Shown: positions 41,202-49,572 of the stretch, one piece after another | Numbering within the stretch: position 1 is the first letter of the stretch | How the letters are laid out: each line of letters opens with the position of its first letter | Source of the DNA: an uncultured Lachnospiraceae bacterium | GTDB lineage: Bacteria > Bacillota > Clostridia > Lachnospirales > Lachnospiraceae | Direction of reading: 5' to 3' | Length of the DNA: 64,000 nt | Assembly (NCBI GenBank): GCA_910585995.1 | Contig: CAJUGG010000094.1 | Coordinates: forward strand, 1 to 64,000 | Notes under the pieces: generated by a model | Told to the model about the DNA's origin: nothing | The model's input: the letters and a program-made list of their open reading frames with translations, nothing else | The model's database searches: none | Program-made: the position numbers and the translations under genes

Positions 41202-42836
41202 TTAATGCCTGTATTCTAAAAAGTTATCCATCGTAGTTCGTTCGATTACAGCCCCTTGCTCCGGTTTACAGATCACCTTCACATTGTAATCTTCCAGAAT
41301 CTCTATTCTGATCTCACATTCCATATGTGCCGGCACTTCAAACGGAATAAACATCAATGATTCGCATTGTTCTTCCGGGTCAAGGATCTCTCTGACATCA
41401 TACTTTTCTTTTGATCGATATAAACGTAAACGCAGAGAGGAATCTGCACTAGTCAACATAATGCTTTCAGATAAAGCCGGCAGTTTCTTTTTGCTTGGAA
41501 CCAACACTTTGACAACACCAGACAATTTTTTATCTGACGGAACCCAGATCCCATAACTATATTCTGTATACTTTTCCAATATCGGAGCTGGTGTCTGTCT
41601 GGAGATTCGCCTTGGCAATTGTCTTGACGGCCATGTTGGCTTTATTGGGTCTGGTTCTGGTACAGTCATCGATACGGACCGCCCAAAAGCATACCTTGCA
41701 GCGCCATAAGAGACTGCCACGCTTGGACGATAGATTCGAACCAAAATATCCTCTTCGCTCAAAAGCTGATGCAGCCCGGATGCTACCATCGGCATCTGAC
41801 TTGCACCGCCTGAGAGCACAACCGCATCAATCGGGATGTTCTCCTCTTTCGCCTGCTGCATCACGTGTTCTACAAGTTCAAATGTCTGGTTTACAAGCGC
41901 TCTGCTTTTTTCTTCAAATCTTGATCTTGTAATCTCTACTAACGCTGTCTCTCCATTGGATAACGTAAACTCATGCCGGCTGGTCTCTTCGTCAGAAAGT
42001 TCATGTTTCATCTCTACAGCAGCAAGTCTGATGCTCTCTCTTGCATTAAAATTCTTCGGAACATAACCATAATCTGTTTTCAGAATCCTGCAGATCTCGT
42101 CATAGAGAATATCATCAAAATTTTTTCCGCCAATATCCGGAATCCCCTCATTCACATGTAGCTGATAAGGTTCTCCCTTACTTCTTGCCGTAACAACCGC
42201 CGCATCAAAGGTTCCATGTCCCAAGTCATATACTAAAGTCGTATAGGAATCTTCCTCCCATCTGACATCAGTTGGAGCAATATGCTGCATATAATATAAG
42301 TAATCGATTGCGACTGCCGCCGGTTCCGGCAATCTTCCAACCACTCTGATCCTATGTCCGTCCAGCTCAATGCTCTCGATACTTTTTTGCATACGGTTTA
42401 ACAGCGTGATATCATTCGTGAAGGATGCCGGAAACGTAAATACAATCTCATAGACAGGCTCTTCTCCCCTGTTTTTCCGTTGTTCATTTCCTAGCCGAAT
42501 CAGATCTCTTGCCACTGCTGCATATACAGAATCCAAAGAGACCGGATAACGGATTCCCGGAATAGAAACCGTTCCTTCTTTTAGTCTTGTCTTCACCGCA
42601 TGAATAAACTTTTCTGGTTCTCTTCTGTGCTTGTCATATGCTGATCTTCCGTCAAAGACATCGATCACCTCACCATCTGGCGGTGTGATATATGCGGATG
42701 TAGGCATCCCAATGGAACCCAACTTATATTTGGGCGGAAACATCGGAGTAGGATCATTCCCAACTTCCCCAAGTACAGAGATAAACCCAAACCCATTTCC
42801 AATATCACAACCAAACACATCTTTATTCGTATTCAT
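41202..42836 (-). CDS. Hsp70-like ATPase, second paralogue
   Basis: 544 residues. Phosphate 1 motif VFGCDIGNGFGFISVLG (about 8-24), phosphate 2 LVYDLGHGTFDAAVV (about 205) and adenosine motif AVVLSGGASQMPMVASGL (about 325) define an Hsp70/actin-type nucleotide-binding domain of about 370 residues. A proline-rich linker (PDPIKPTWPSRQLPRR) and a 130-residue beta-type domain follow. The alpha-helical lid of DnaK and its EEVD-like or disordered tail are absent. G-to-H and T-to-F changes at the phosphate loops suggest altered ATP handling. Probably works with the neighbouring paralogue. Confidence 0.88.
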   Translation of the reverse strand: MNTNKDVFGCDIGNGFGFISVLGEVGNDPTPMFPPKYKLGSIGMPTSAYITPPDGEVIDVFDGRSAYDKHRREPEKFIHAVKTRLKEGTVSIPGIRYPVSLDSVYAAVARDLIRLGNEQRKNRGEEPVYEIVFTFPASFTNDITLLNRMQKSIESIELDGHRIRVVGRLPEPAAVAIDYLYYMQHIAPTDVRWEEDSYTTLVYDLGHGTFDAAVVTARSKGEPYQLHVNEGIPDIGGKNFDDILYDEICRILKTDYGYVPKNFNARESIRLAAVEMKHELSDEETSRHEFTLSNGETALVEITRSRFEEKSRALVNQTFELVEHVMQQAKEENIPIDAVVLSGGASQMPMVASGLHQLLSEEDILVRIYRPSVAVSYGAARYAFGRSVSMTVPEPDPIKPTWPSRQLPRRISRQTPAPILEKYTEYSYGIWVPSDKKLSGVVKVLVPSKKKLPALSESIMLTSADSSLRLRLYRSKEKYDVREILDPEEQCESLMFIPFEVPAHMECEIRIEILEDYNVKVICKPEQGAVIERTTMDNFLEYRH

Positions 42837-42849
42837 AACATCTCCTGCT

Positions 42850-44397
42850 TTAACTTAAATTTTCCAGTTTCACGCTCGCCTTTTCAAATGGCATATCAGG
42901 TACGGAAGCATCTCTGGCTTCAATCATCAGCACTCCGTTTTTATCTATATTCATTCTTGACTCATGCGGATGATCTTTGGGCACCTTTCGTCCATGATCA
43001 ATTACCACTGCCATGATCTCAGTGAAATCATTCTCTACATCTTCCAGGTCGGGGTTCGGTTTATTCGCCTCATACACTCTGAATCTGGAATATTGACCTT
43101 CCGATAATTTCGTAGATCTTACAGAAGTACTGGTATATGGGATTGCTGTACCAGCTTTTATAAATACGGTGATATATCCTTCCGAATCATCTTCATCATA
43201 AAAATATCTGACCCCCAAATCATACATCGCATGCTGTTGAACAATCGATTTGGTAGTAGTCGGATCCGTATTTTTTTCCGTTGTGCCAAATCTCGCTGCG
43301 CCATAAGCAATCGCTCTGCTTGGTCTGTAGTAGATAATCTTTTCCTGATATTCCGGGAAGGCTCTTTCCAATTCCCTTTTTACCATCGGCATCTGACTTG
43401 CTCCGCCTGTCAGCAGAATGATCTCAGGTTTTTGATTGGGATGATCCTGCAGAATTTTCCTGGTCTCCTCGATCGTCTTCATAAGCAATTCCCTCGAAGC
43501 ATCCTCAAATTCTTTTCGGGTGACTGGTATATCAACATAGTCATCACCAATATATAATTGAGGGATCTCCTCCTCGGATGTACTCAATTCCACTTTTGTA
43601 GTCTCTGCCAGATTTCTCAAAGCCGCTGCAGTTCTTGTAGCAGCTACTATATCAGAAACATCCACTTTTTTCACCATTAATTCAAACATCACCTGATCAA
43701 ACTCAGCGCCTCCAAGTTTCGCGATTCCTCTTGTATTGATAATATCATAATAATAGGTATGTCCGTCTTCCGCCTGTCTTCCTTTGGGATAGACAGAGAC
43801 AAGGCCAAGATCAAAAGTGCCCCCGCCAAGATCGTAAGTAAGAACCGTAGTATCTCTATCAGACTTTACAAATTCCGCAAGATAATCCAAGGCAGCGGCA
43901 GCCGGTTCTGCGATGGTTCCATAGACTTTCACTTTGGTTCCGTCTTCTAAAGTAGCCTTTTCCACCAACTCAATCAGCCTCTGCCTCTGTGCAAATGTAT
44001 ACGTTGCAGGATAGGATAAGGACACCAGATTGGTATGCATCTGCCAGCCAGCATGCAACTGTTTGTTGGCGCTTCTGATACAATGCTGAATCACTTCCGT
44101 GATAGCCTTATCATAAGAAATAGTTCTTCCATCCAAAACGGTGCTCTCTCCGAGATGGCGCTTCAGATATCTCAGGCGGTTTTGAAGAGGAACCGCTCTG
44201 GTTCTGTTAGCATTTTCACCCACCAATACTTCTCCTACTTTTTCGGAATAAAAGTAGATACTTGGGATACCTTCCGACAGTCTGGGAGGCAGCAGATCAT
44301 GGACTGTCCCTCCCATCCTGGTTCCAATGTCGAAATCAGAAATAAAACACGCAAAGGTATTAAAATTTCCAAAATCTAATCCTATAATTGGCTGCAT
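42850..44397 (-). CDS. Hsp70-like ATPase, first paralogue
   Basis: 515 residues. IIGLDFGNFNTFACF (4-18), TYDLGGGTFDLGLV (about 190) and ILLTGGASQMPMVKREL (about 315) are the phosphate 1, phosphate 2 and adenosine motifs. The catalytic domain ends near 370 with AIAYGAARFG, after which comes a linker and a 130-residue substrate-type beta domain without lid. It is closer to canonical DnaK in its ATP site than its downstream paralogue. It follows the XRE regulator by 14 bases and is the first structural gene of the operon. Expected to act in the cytosol as a specialised chaperone. Confidence 0.9.
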   Translation of the reverse strand: MQPIIGLDFGNFNTFACFISDFDIGTRMGGTVHDLLPPRLSEGIPSIYFYSEKVGEVLVGENANRTRAVPLQNRLRYLKRHLGESTVLDGRTISYDKAITEVIQHCIRSANKQLHAGWQMHTNLVSLSYPATYTFAQRQRLIELVEKATLEDGTKVKVYGTIAEPAAAALDYLAEFVKSDRDTTVLTYDLGGGTFDLGLVSVYPKGRQAEDGHTYYYDIINTRGIAKLGGAEFDQVMFELMVKKVDVSDIVAATRTAAALRNLAETTKVELSTSEEEIPQLYIGDDYVDIPVTRKEFEDASRELLMKTIEETRKILQDHPNQKPEIILLTGGASQMPMVKRELERAFPEYQEKIIYYRPSRAIAYGAARFGTTEKNTDPTTTKSIVQQHAMYDLGVRYFYDEDDSEGYITVFIKAGTAIPYTSTSVRSTKLSEGQYSRFRVYEANKPNPDLEDVENDFTEIMAVVIDHGRKVPKDHPHESRMNIDKNGVLMIEARDASVPDMPFEKASVKLENLS

Positions 44398-44411
44398 AAC
44401 TCAAATCCTCC

Positions 44412-44774
44412 TTACTTCTCTTCTGTTGCTTCCATAATATCCTGAAATGCTTTTCGTAATTTGGCTTTTTTCTCTGCGGAAAGCCCTAATAAATTTCTTA
44501 ATAATGTTTCTTCAAACTTATCTACGTTCTCAGAATTGTCATCACCTGGCTCTTTGTATTGCTCATCCGCTTCTTCTAAAAGAAAATGATGATCCGGCAA
44601 TCCAAATACTTGAGCTATCCGAACCTTCATCGTCTTTCTGGGTACGGATTCTCCGGATTCCCAGGCAGCCACTGTGCGCTGCGTCGTATTCAGTTTTTGA
44701 GCAAACTGCTGTTGTGTCCACCCATGTTTGGCTCTTAATATAATAATCTCTTGTCCAATATCCATTTTTTCCAT
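44412..44774 (-). CDS. XRE-family transcriptional regulator
   Basis: 120 residues. A Cro/C1-type helix-turn-helix occupies residues about 10-62 (LRAKHGWTQQQFAQKLNTTQ, then VAAWESGESVPRKTM), followed by an acidic linker and a C-terminal helix (LSAEKKAKLRKAFQDIMEA). It is the first gene of the leftward operon and sits at the divergent promoter region with a 20-base-period repeat array, its likely operator. Role as repressor or activator unknown. Confidence 0.9.
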   Translation of the reverse strand: MEKMDIGQEIIILRAKHGWTQQQFAQKLNTTQRTVAAWESGESVPRKTMKVRIAQVFGLPDHHFLLEEADEQYKEPGDDNSENVDKFEETLLRNLLGLSAEKKAKLRKAFQDIMEATEEK

Positions 44775-44817
44775 CTACCTCACTCTGTCTGTTTGTCATA
44801 TTGGATTGTCTAGGGAA

Positions 44818-44846
44818 ATTATATCACGCATAAAATGAGAAAACAA
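44818..44846 (-). promoter_or_regulatory. Leftward promoter of the chaperone/AAA operon
   Basis: On the minus strand TTGTTT (44846-44841) and TATAAT (44823-44818) spaced by 17 bases, with an extended TGA before the -10. The -35 lies inside the first unit of the operator array. Confidence 0.8.
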
Positions 44847-44920
44847 GAAGTTTTTTGCAGAAATATGAAGTTTTATCTCTAAATATTAAGTTTTCTGCAT
44901 TTTTATGTTATTTTATGTAG
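44841..44920. repeat. Operator-like array, four 20-bp units
   Basis: Units start at 44841, 44861, 44881 and 44901. The invariant part AAGTTTT recurs at exactly 20-base spacing in the first three (44848, 44868, 44888); the fourth is degenerate (ATGTTATTTTATG). Units 1 and 3 share TTTTNTGCA. The period of almost two helical turns places sites on one face of the DNA, suited to cooperative binding by the adjacent XRE protein. Confidence 0.75.
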
Positions 44921-44928
44921 ATTTATAA

Positions 44929-44957
44929 TTGAAAATGAAAGGAATGTGTGCTATGAT
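44929..44957 (+). promoter_or_regulatory. Rightward promoter of the VirD4-like operon
   Basis: TTGAAA (44929-44934) and TATGAT (44952-44957) with 17-base spacing and an extended TGC before the -10. It lies just right of the repeat array and 53 bases before the first start codon. Confidence 0.75.
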
Positions 44958-45009
44958 AACGAAAAAGAGGCAGGAAAATGTTCCATAACCATAACGGAGG
45001 TTTTGCTTT

Positions 45010-45312
45010 ATGATTAATAATGTTTCTAAAAAACAATTTGAAGATGCCCTTCATCTTGAAAATCCATCCTGGACTTTAGATGCTGTCAAAAAACAGGCAG
45101 CAGAATATCTGTCTCTCTGGGATGAAAGACTCAGTGATCTCTTAAATACCTATCTCACAAGCGGTATCGAACAAGATTTTCAACACGGAGAGTTTTCTGT
45201 CCTTCTTATTAAAGCGCTTCGTCATAATTGTGGTTTTCTGTATGCACTCAGTCTTATGGATGCCTATATGAAAGATCCTCTGAACGGCAAAGCTCTGATA
45301 TTGCGCAGATAA
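45010..45312 (+). CDS. Small hypothetical protein, first gene of the rightward operon
   Basis: 100 residues, not recognised. Helical in appearance (KKQFEDALHL, AVKKQAAEYLSLWDERLSDLLNTYL), with no membrane segment or signal peptide. CGG AGG lies upstream of the ATG, and the promoter at 44929-44957 points to it. It precedes the metalloprotease-like gene by 11 bases. The gene is kept because of promoter, ribosome-binding site and operon position. Confidence 0.7.
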   Translation: MINNVSKKQFEDALHLENPSWTLDAVKKQAAEYLSLWDERLSDLLNTYLTSGIEQDFQHGEFSVLLIKALRHNCGFLYALSLMDAYMKDPLNGKALILRR

Positions 45313-45323
45313 GGAGGCTTCAC

Positions 45324-46253
45324 ATGAAACCAACCGGATTTGAAAGATATACGCAAAACCAATTGCACTCTCTTTTTTCTACAAATAGCTGGAGTCAGTT
45401 AAGTTTTGATGAGCGTATCAATGCCTGTCAGGAGATCGCAAACCGCTATGCTGCCGAACACAATGTGACTGCCTGCACAGTGACGCATGAGCAGATGAAT
45501 GGCGCTTCTTATGGATGGCAAAACAGCAATACCATTTGTTTAAACACATCCCTGGTCCGGGACGGAGTATTTGTTACTTCTTATCAAGATTCCTCCGGAC
45601 AGATGCACCAGGCAGAGACTCCTGCCCTGGCACCTGGCTGGAATACATTAGATACGGTATACCATGAAGGAACACATGGCATTCAGGAAGCAAGCGGCCA
45701 AATACCCTCTACCTATATCTCGCCTGACATGGACAGCGATTTGTACAGGATTCAGGGGATCGAGAAAGAGGCTTATGCGGTTGCTCAGTCCCGTACATTA
45801 AATGCCCTTTCAGAAACCGAGCGCATCTCAGGTAACTATGATCCCGGCAGAAGCGAATATTTTGCATCTGTAAAGAATGATTCCTTCCAGGCGGCACTCC
45901 AGGATGCCATGCAGCATTATCATGACCCCAATATTGAAAGTACCCTGCAAAGCGTAATCTCAGACAGAGAGAATGGAATCACACCAGATAATCCCAGTCC
46001 CAGCTATCAAGCGATTAATAACCTTTGCGACAGCTATGGTATTCATCATTCCTCCTCCATCGAAAGCACTCAGGCTTTTCAAACAGCCGATGATGGAATT
46101 AGTTCTTATCTTTCAAACAGTGAAGAAACTTCTGCTACATCTTCTTCTGTGCTTGATGATGGAATATCGCAGGAATCAAGTCCAGATATGTCATCGGGAG
46201 GATACACGGATGATGGGATGGACTCAGATTCGTCTGGAATGTCAATGGACTAA
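45324..46253 (+). CDS. Putative zincin metallopeptidase with HEGTH motif
   Basis: 309 residues. LDTVYHEGTHGIQEA carries HExxH (H114, E115, H118); GIEKEAYAVAQS about 30 residues later (E147 or E149) could be the third zinc ligand, as in gluzincins. The C-terminal 100 residues are serine/aspartate-rich, low complexity (DDGMDSDSSGMSMD at the end), so probably disordered. No signal peptide, hence cytosolic. Start at 45324 after AAGGAGG; the upstream frame to 45228 overlaps the previous gene. It resembles peptidase modules of conflict or polymorphic toxin systems, but the family is not identified. Confidence 0.7.
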   Translation: MKPTGFERYTQNQLHSLFSTNSWSQLSFDERINACQEIANRYAAEHNVTACTVTHEQMNGASYGWQNSNTICLNTSLVRDGVFVTSYQDSSGQMHQAETPALAPGWNTLDTVYHEGTHGIQEASGQIPSTYISPDMDSDLYRIQGIEKEAYAVAQSRTLNALSETERISGNYDPGRSEYFASVKNDSFQAALQDAMQHYHDPNIESTLQSVISDRENGITPDNPSPSYQAINNLCDSYGIHHSSSIESTQAFQTADDGISSYLSNSEETSATSSSVLDDGISQESSPDMSSGGYTDDGMDSDSSGMSMD

Positions 46254-46273
46254 TGGATGGGAGGTAACATACA

Positions 46274-47620
46274 ATGACTGCACCAATTGATCATATTCTC
46301 TACGGAACATCTGTAGACAGCAGCCTGTACATTCCTTCCGGGAAAGAACCTCGCATTATATTCAGGGACAAAAACACCGGACATGCCTTTGCTTTTGATG
46401 AAGTATCCATATTTAAGAACATTTTATTATTGGGATGTGCCGGAAGCGGAAAAACCAATGTGTTAAATCAGATTGTGGCACAGATTCGAAACTGGAATGA
46501 TTTAAGACCTTTTGATGGCATCAGTTTCATCTTTGACACAAAAGGTGACTATATCAACCATCGAGGTTTTTACAGAAACGGAGACTACATCATAGGCAAT
46601 GATCCCAGATTCAGAGAACGCAGTTCTATATGGAATATTTTTGACGAAATCCTTGCCGACGGGAATCAACCTATTGATTATGAAGCAAATGCCCGTGAAC
46701 TTGCAAGTATTCTATTTAAAGACAGGGGATCTAAAACACAGCCTTTTTTTGCCAATGCTGCCAGAGACATCTTTGCCAATATGATGATTTACTTTATACG
46801 AAGGCACAGAGATAACAGAGCACAATGGAATGATATGCTTAATAATTATGATTTCATATCCTTTTTACTTAATAAAACACCGGAAGAATTTTCTAAGTAT
46901 TTTCAGATCTATCCTGACATGAGGGGGCTTGTATCCTATATCGGGGATGGTTCGAGCAATCAGGCGCTCGGAGTGTTTGGAGAATTAAGAAGTATGATCT
47001 ATGATTGTTTTCAAGGTATATTCCTAAAAAAACCGTCCTCCAAAAACGAATCCTTCTCCATCAGGAAAGCAATCCGAAATAAAGGTGGACGGGCAATATA
47101 CATTTTATATGATCTGTCAATCGGGGAAACAATGACGCCCATTTACCGATTATTGGTGGATTTGGCACTAAAAGAAGCACTTGGCGAATCTTCTAATGGA
47201 CACACACATATTTTCTTAGATGAACTAAAGCTTCTTCCAAAAGTGACTCATCTTGAAGACGCTTTGAATTTTGGCAGAAGCAAAAAAGTATCTGTTGTAG
47301 CTGGTATACAAAATGTCGGACAAATATACTCCATATACGGAAAAGAATTAGGTCAGGTTATTTTAAGCGGATTCGGCTCTGTCATAACGCTAAAAACCTC
47401 TGACTTCGAATCCAGAGAATATATTTCTCAACTATTTGGCCCTAATTTATGCTCCTACAGATATCATACAGAAAGCAACGAACCTGTAGACAATGTCCGT
47501 GACGGACGGACTGTAGAACATTGGGACTTACAGACACTTCAAAAACCGGGACAGGCAATTGTGGGGCTATCCTCTCAAGAGACGCCATTTTTTTTCGATT
47601 TTGAAGAAGATAGATTTTAG
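46274..47620 (+). CDS. VirD4/TraG-like P-loop ATPase
   Basis: 448 residues of the HerA/FtsK-VirD4 superfamily. Walker A GCAGSGKT (54-61), Walker B HIFLDELKLLP (about 310), and the downstream VVAGIQNVGQIYSIYG segment with the conserved Gln of coupling proteins. The N-terminal membrane anchor of conjugative VirD4 proteins is absent, so it is soluble. It contains an all-alpha-like insert (about 105-240). No relaxase, T4SS or integrase genes are nearby, so it is not part of a conjugative element seen here. Likely a DNA or protein pump in the divergent system. Confidence 0.82.
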   Translation: MTAPIDHILYGTSVDSSLYIPSGKEPRIIFRDKNTGHAFAFDEVSIFKNILLLGCAGSGKTNVLNQIVAQIRNWNDLRPFDGISFIFDTKGDYINHRGFYRNGDYIIGNDPRFRERSSIWNIFDEILADGNQPIDYEANARELASILFKDRGSKTQPFFANAARDIFANMMIYFIRRHRDNRAQWNDMLNNYDFISFLLNKTPEEFSKYFQIYPDMRGLVSYIGDGSSNQALGVFGELRSMIYDCFQGIFLKKPSSKNESFSIRKAIRNKGGRAIYILYDLSIGETMTPIYRLLVDLALKEALGESSNGHTHIFLDELKLLPKVTHLEDALNFGRSKKVSVVAGIQNVGQIYSIYGKELGQVILSGFGSVITLKTSDFESREYISQLFGPNLCSYRYHTESNEPVDNVRDGRTVEHWDLQTLQKPGQAIVGLSSQETPFFFDFEEDRF

Positions 47621-47631
47621 GTGGTGATTTT

Positions 47632-48897
47632 GTGGCACATATCAATCATATCCGAAGAGTTGACCATTTGTCTTGCCTGTCTTTGCAAGATGCAGTCAAC
47701 CTCTCAGATCGCAATAGTTTTGCAGCATTTTGTGGTTTTAGATATCAGAGAAATCAGGTTGGCATTTACAAGATGTCTGGTTTTTGTGGAAATATCGGAG
47801 TGATACTGTTACATAACGACCCTCAATTTGAGGATCAGCTTCGACAAGTGTATCAGTTGCGTCCTGACTTAGCTCAAGCCAGCTTTAAAATGTTTATCGC
47901 AAATCCGGCTGACTCCTGCGGCAACATCCGATCCTTTTATGACCCTTTTTATGGTCTGGGAGAAAGTGCTGTGCTGGATGCATTGGCTCCTGTTCGATCT
48001 GATAGACCATCTAGCACAGAGATTCAGTCCTTGCGGTCAATCTTATCTGATTATCTGTCTGTCATGAGTTATCAATTTAAAAAGAATCCAGTTCCATTCG
48101 GTGATTATGCATACAATCTGGATTTACTTTTTGAGCTTACAAAAATGTCTTATGCTACGCTCTTCCAGCAAGTGCTGTCCTATCTCCCGACCGAGTTATC
48201 TGAAGACTTATCTGGAAGATTATCCGCTGAAGGTGCACAGCAAAAAGCTTATCACACGGTACTTTCATTTTCCAAAGCACTCAGCAGTTTTTTTTGGACG
48301 CAGAAAGGATTCGCAAAGCACAGCCGGCTCAGCATCATAAGCGCAGTTAAAAACAGAGATCTTATCAGCATTTATATTCCTGAATCAAGATCTGATATTT
48401 TAGAATATATTGCACTTGAATTACAACAACTTAATCATTCTCAAATCCCATACCTGTTGTTAGAAAGTGGTATTGATTTAAATAATTGTCAAAAGCTCAA
48501 AAATATATTTCTTTCTGAACATAGTATGTTACCGTACTATACTGGCATCTTAGCTGAAAATACATCCAGCATTATCAGGCAAGACGCAACCAATAATGAC
48601 CTTTCAGCCCTATTTGAACAAACGCAGGAAATGTTTGTTTTTTCATGCTCAAGTGTTATTGCAGCTCAGCCATTTTCTGATGGAATAGGAAATTACTATC
48701 GAAGGCTTGAGGAACGGCATAGCGATTATCACCGTGAACCATTTCATATTTTTCGCTCCCATGGACACGGAAAAGTACAACGGGAAATAAGCCAGCGAAC
48801 TGTTGATCCAGAGGAACTTACCAGCTTACATTCAGGTTGCCTGTTATACGGCAAAAACTATCCTGTTCCAGTCTTGATTGATCACTTTATCATATAG
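47632..48897 (+). CDS. Probable ATPase-dead partner of the VirD4-like protein
   Basis: 421 residues from GTG at 47632 (AGGTGGTGA upstream). No Walker A. Its C-terminal half follows the same order of segments as the preceding ATPase: ISIYIPESRSDILEYIALELQQL parallels IYILYDLSIGETMTPIYRLLVDLAL; IPYLLLESGIDL replaces the Walker B IFLDEL; MFVFSCSSVIAAQPFSDGIG parallels the later LSGFGSVITLKTSDF; and both end in a similar strand. A degenerate paralogue forming a hetero-ring is inferred. Family-level recognition is lacking. Confidence 0.6.
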   Translation: MAHINHIRRVDHLSCLSLQDAVNLSDRNSFAAFCGFRYQRNQVGIYKMSGFCGNIGVILLHNDPQFEDQLRQVYQLRPDLAQASFKMFIANPADSCGNIRSFYDPFYGLGESAVLDALAPVRSDRPSSTEIQSLRSILSDYLSVMSYQFKKNPVPFGDYAYNLDLLFELTKMSYATLFQQVLSYLPTELSEDLSGRLSAEGAQQKAYHTVLSFSKALSSFFWTQKGFAKHSRLSIISAVKNRDLISIYIPESRSDILEYIALELQQLNHSQIPYLLLESGIDLNNCQKLKNIFLSEHSMLPYYTGILAENTSSIIRQDATNNDLSALFEQTQEMFVFSCSSVIAAQPFSDGIGNYYRRLEERHSDYHREPFHIFRSHGHGKVQREISQRTVDPEELTSLHSGCLLYGKNYPVPVLIDHFII

Positions 48898-48909
48898 GAG
48901 GATTTCACA

Positions 48910-49572
48910 ATGGCTTTTTTATGTGATAACTGTCAATTATTTTTTTCGCACAAATTAATGAATTGTCCTTTCTGTGGCGGAAAAATACACATAGAAAATA
49001 TTTCTCAACAGTCTTTACTACAAGACGGATACACATTGGCACGCTTAAAAGATGATCCTGACATTCATCAAAACTCAAACGACTCAGTTTCTGTTGAGGA
49101 TTCTGATATCATCGCTTCACTAAGAAAATCATACCACAGAGAACACTCACAAACCGAACCACAGCCGCAAAGACAGTCCTCTTCCCCTGAAACAGATAAT
49201 AACCGTGGATTTTTTTCTCAATTCCAGTCATCCACAACGGAGGAAGATATTCCAACAGTAGTGCATACTAAAGGCTCTGTCCCCTCACCGGGTACAGGTT
49301 CTATAGATCCAGAGCTGCAATCCATGGAACGCCTGCAGCAACGTATCCGTAATAACTATCGGCGCATAGCACTACTTAACTTTATAAGCAATATCCAATG
49401 GGGAGCTGTCTTTCGGATATTAGTTATTATTGGTATTATAGTCTGTGCCTTAACCATCTGGAATATGAGATACCTCATCATAAACGCAATCATAGATTTT
49501 TTACTATCTCTTATTCCAATTATTATACTCATATGGGTAATTGTGTATGTAATCAAGTCCTTATTTAAGTAG
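48910..49572 (+). CDS. Zinc-ribbon membrane protein
   Basis: 220 residues. CDNC (5-8) and CPFCGGKI (19-26) make an N-terminal zinc ribbon. A long hydrophilic, probably disordered stretch follows (about 45-150), then two hydrophobic segments (about 165-187 and 190-218; VFRILVIIGIIVCALTIW and a second isoleucine-rich span), making a C-terminal membrane anchor. The layout suggests a cytosolic sensor tethered to the membrane. Last gene of the rightward operon. Its 3' end overlaps the convergent MBL gene by 12 bases. Confidence 0.72.
   Translation: MAFLCDNCQLFFSHKLMNCPFCGGKIHIENISQQSLLQDGYTLARLKDDPDIHQNSNDSVSVEDSDIIASLRKSYHREHSQTEPQPQRQSSSPETDNNRGFFSQFQSSTTEEDIPTVVHTKGSVPSPGTGSIDPELQSMERLQQRIRNNYRRIALLNFISNIQWGAVFRILVIIGIIVCALTIWNMRYLIINAIIDFLLSLIPIIILIWVIVYVIKSLFK

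Noticed and set aside
44841..44920. CRISPR-like short repeats
   Set aside because: The units are contiguous with no spacers and lie in a divergent promoter; they are better read as operators.
46274..49572. Conjugative element or T4SS because of the VirD4-like ATPase
   Set aside because: No relaxase, VirB-type proteins, integrase or att repeats; the ATPase lacks the membrane anchor.
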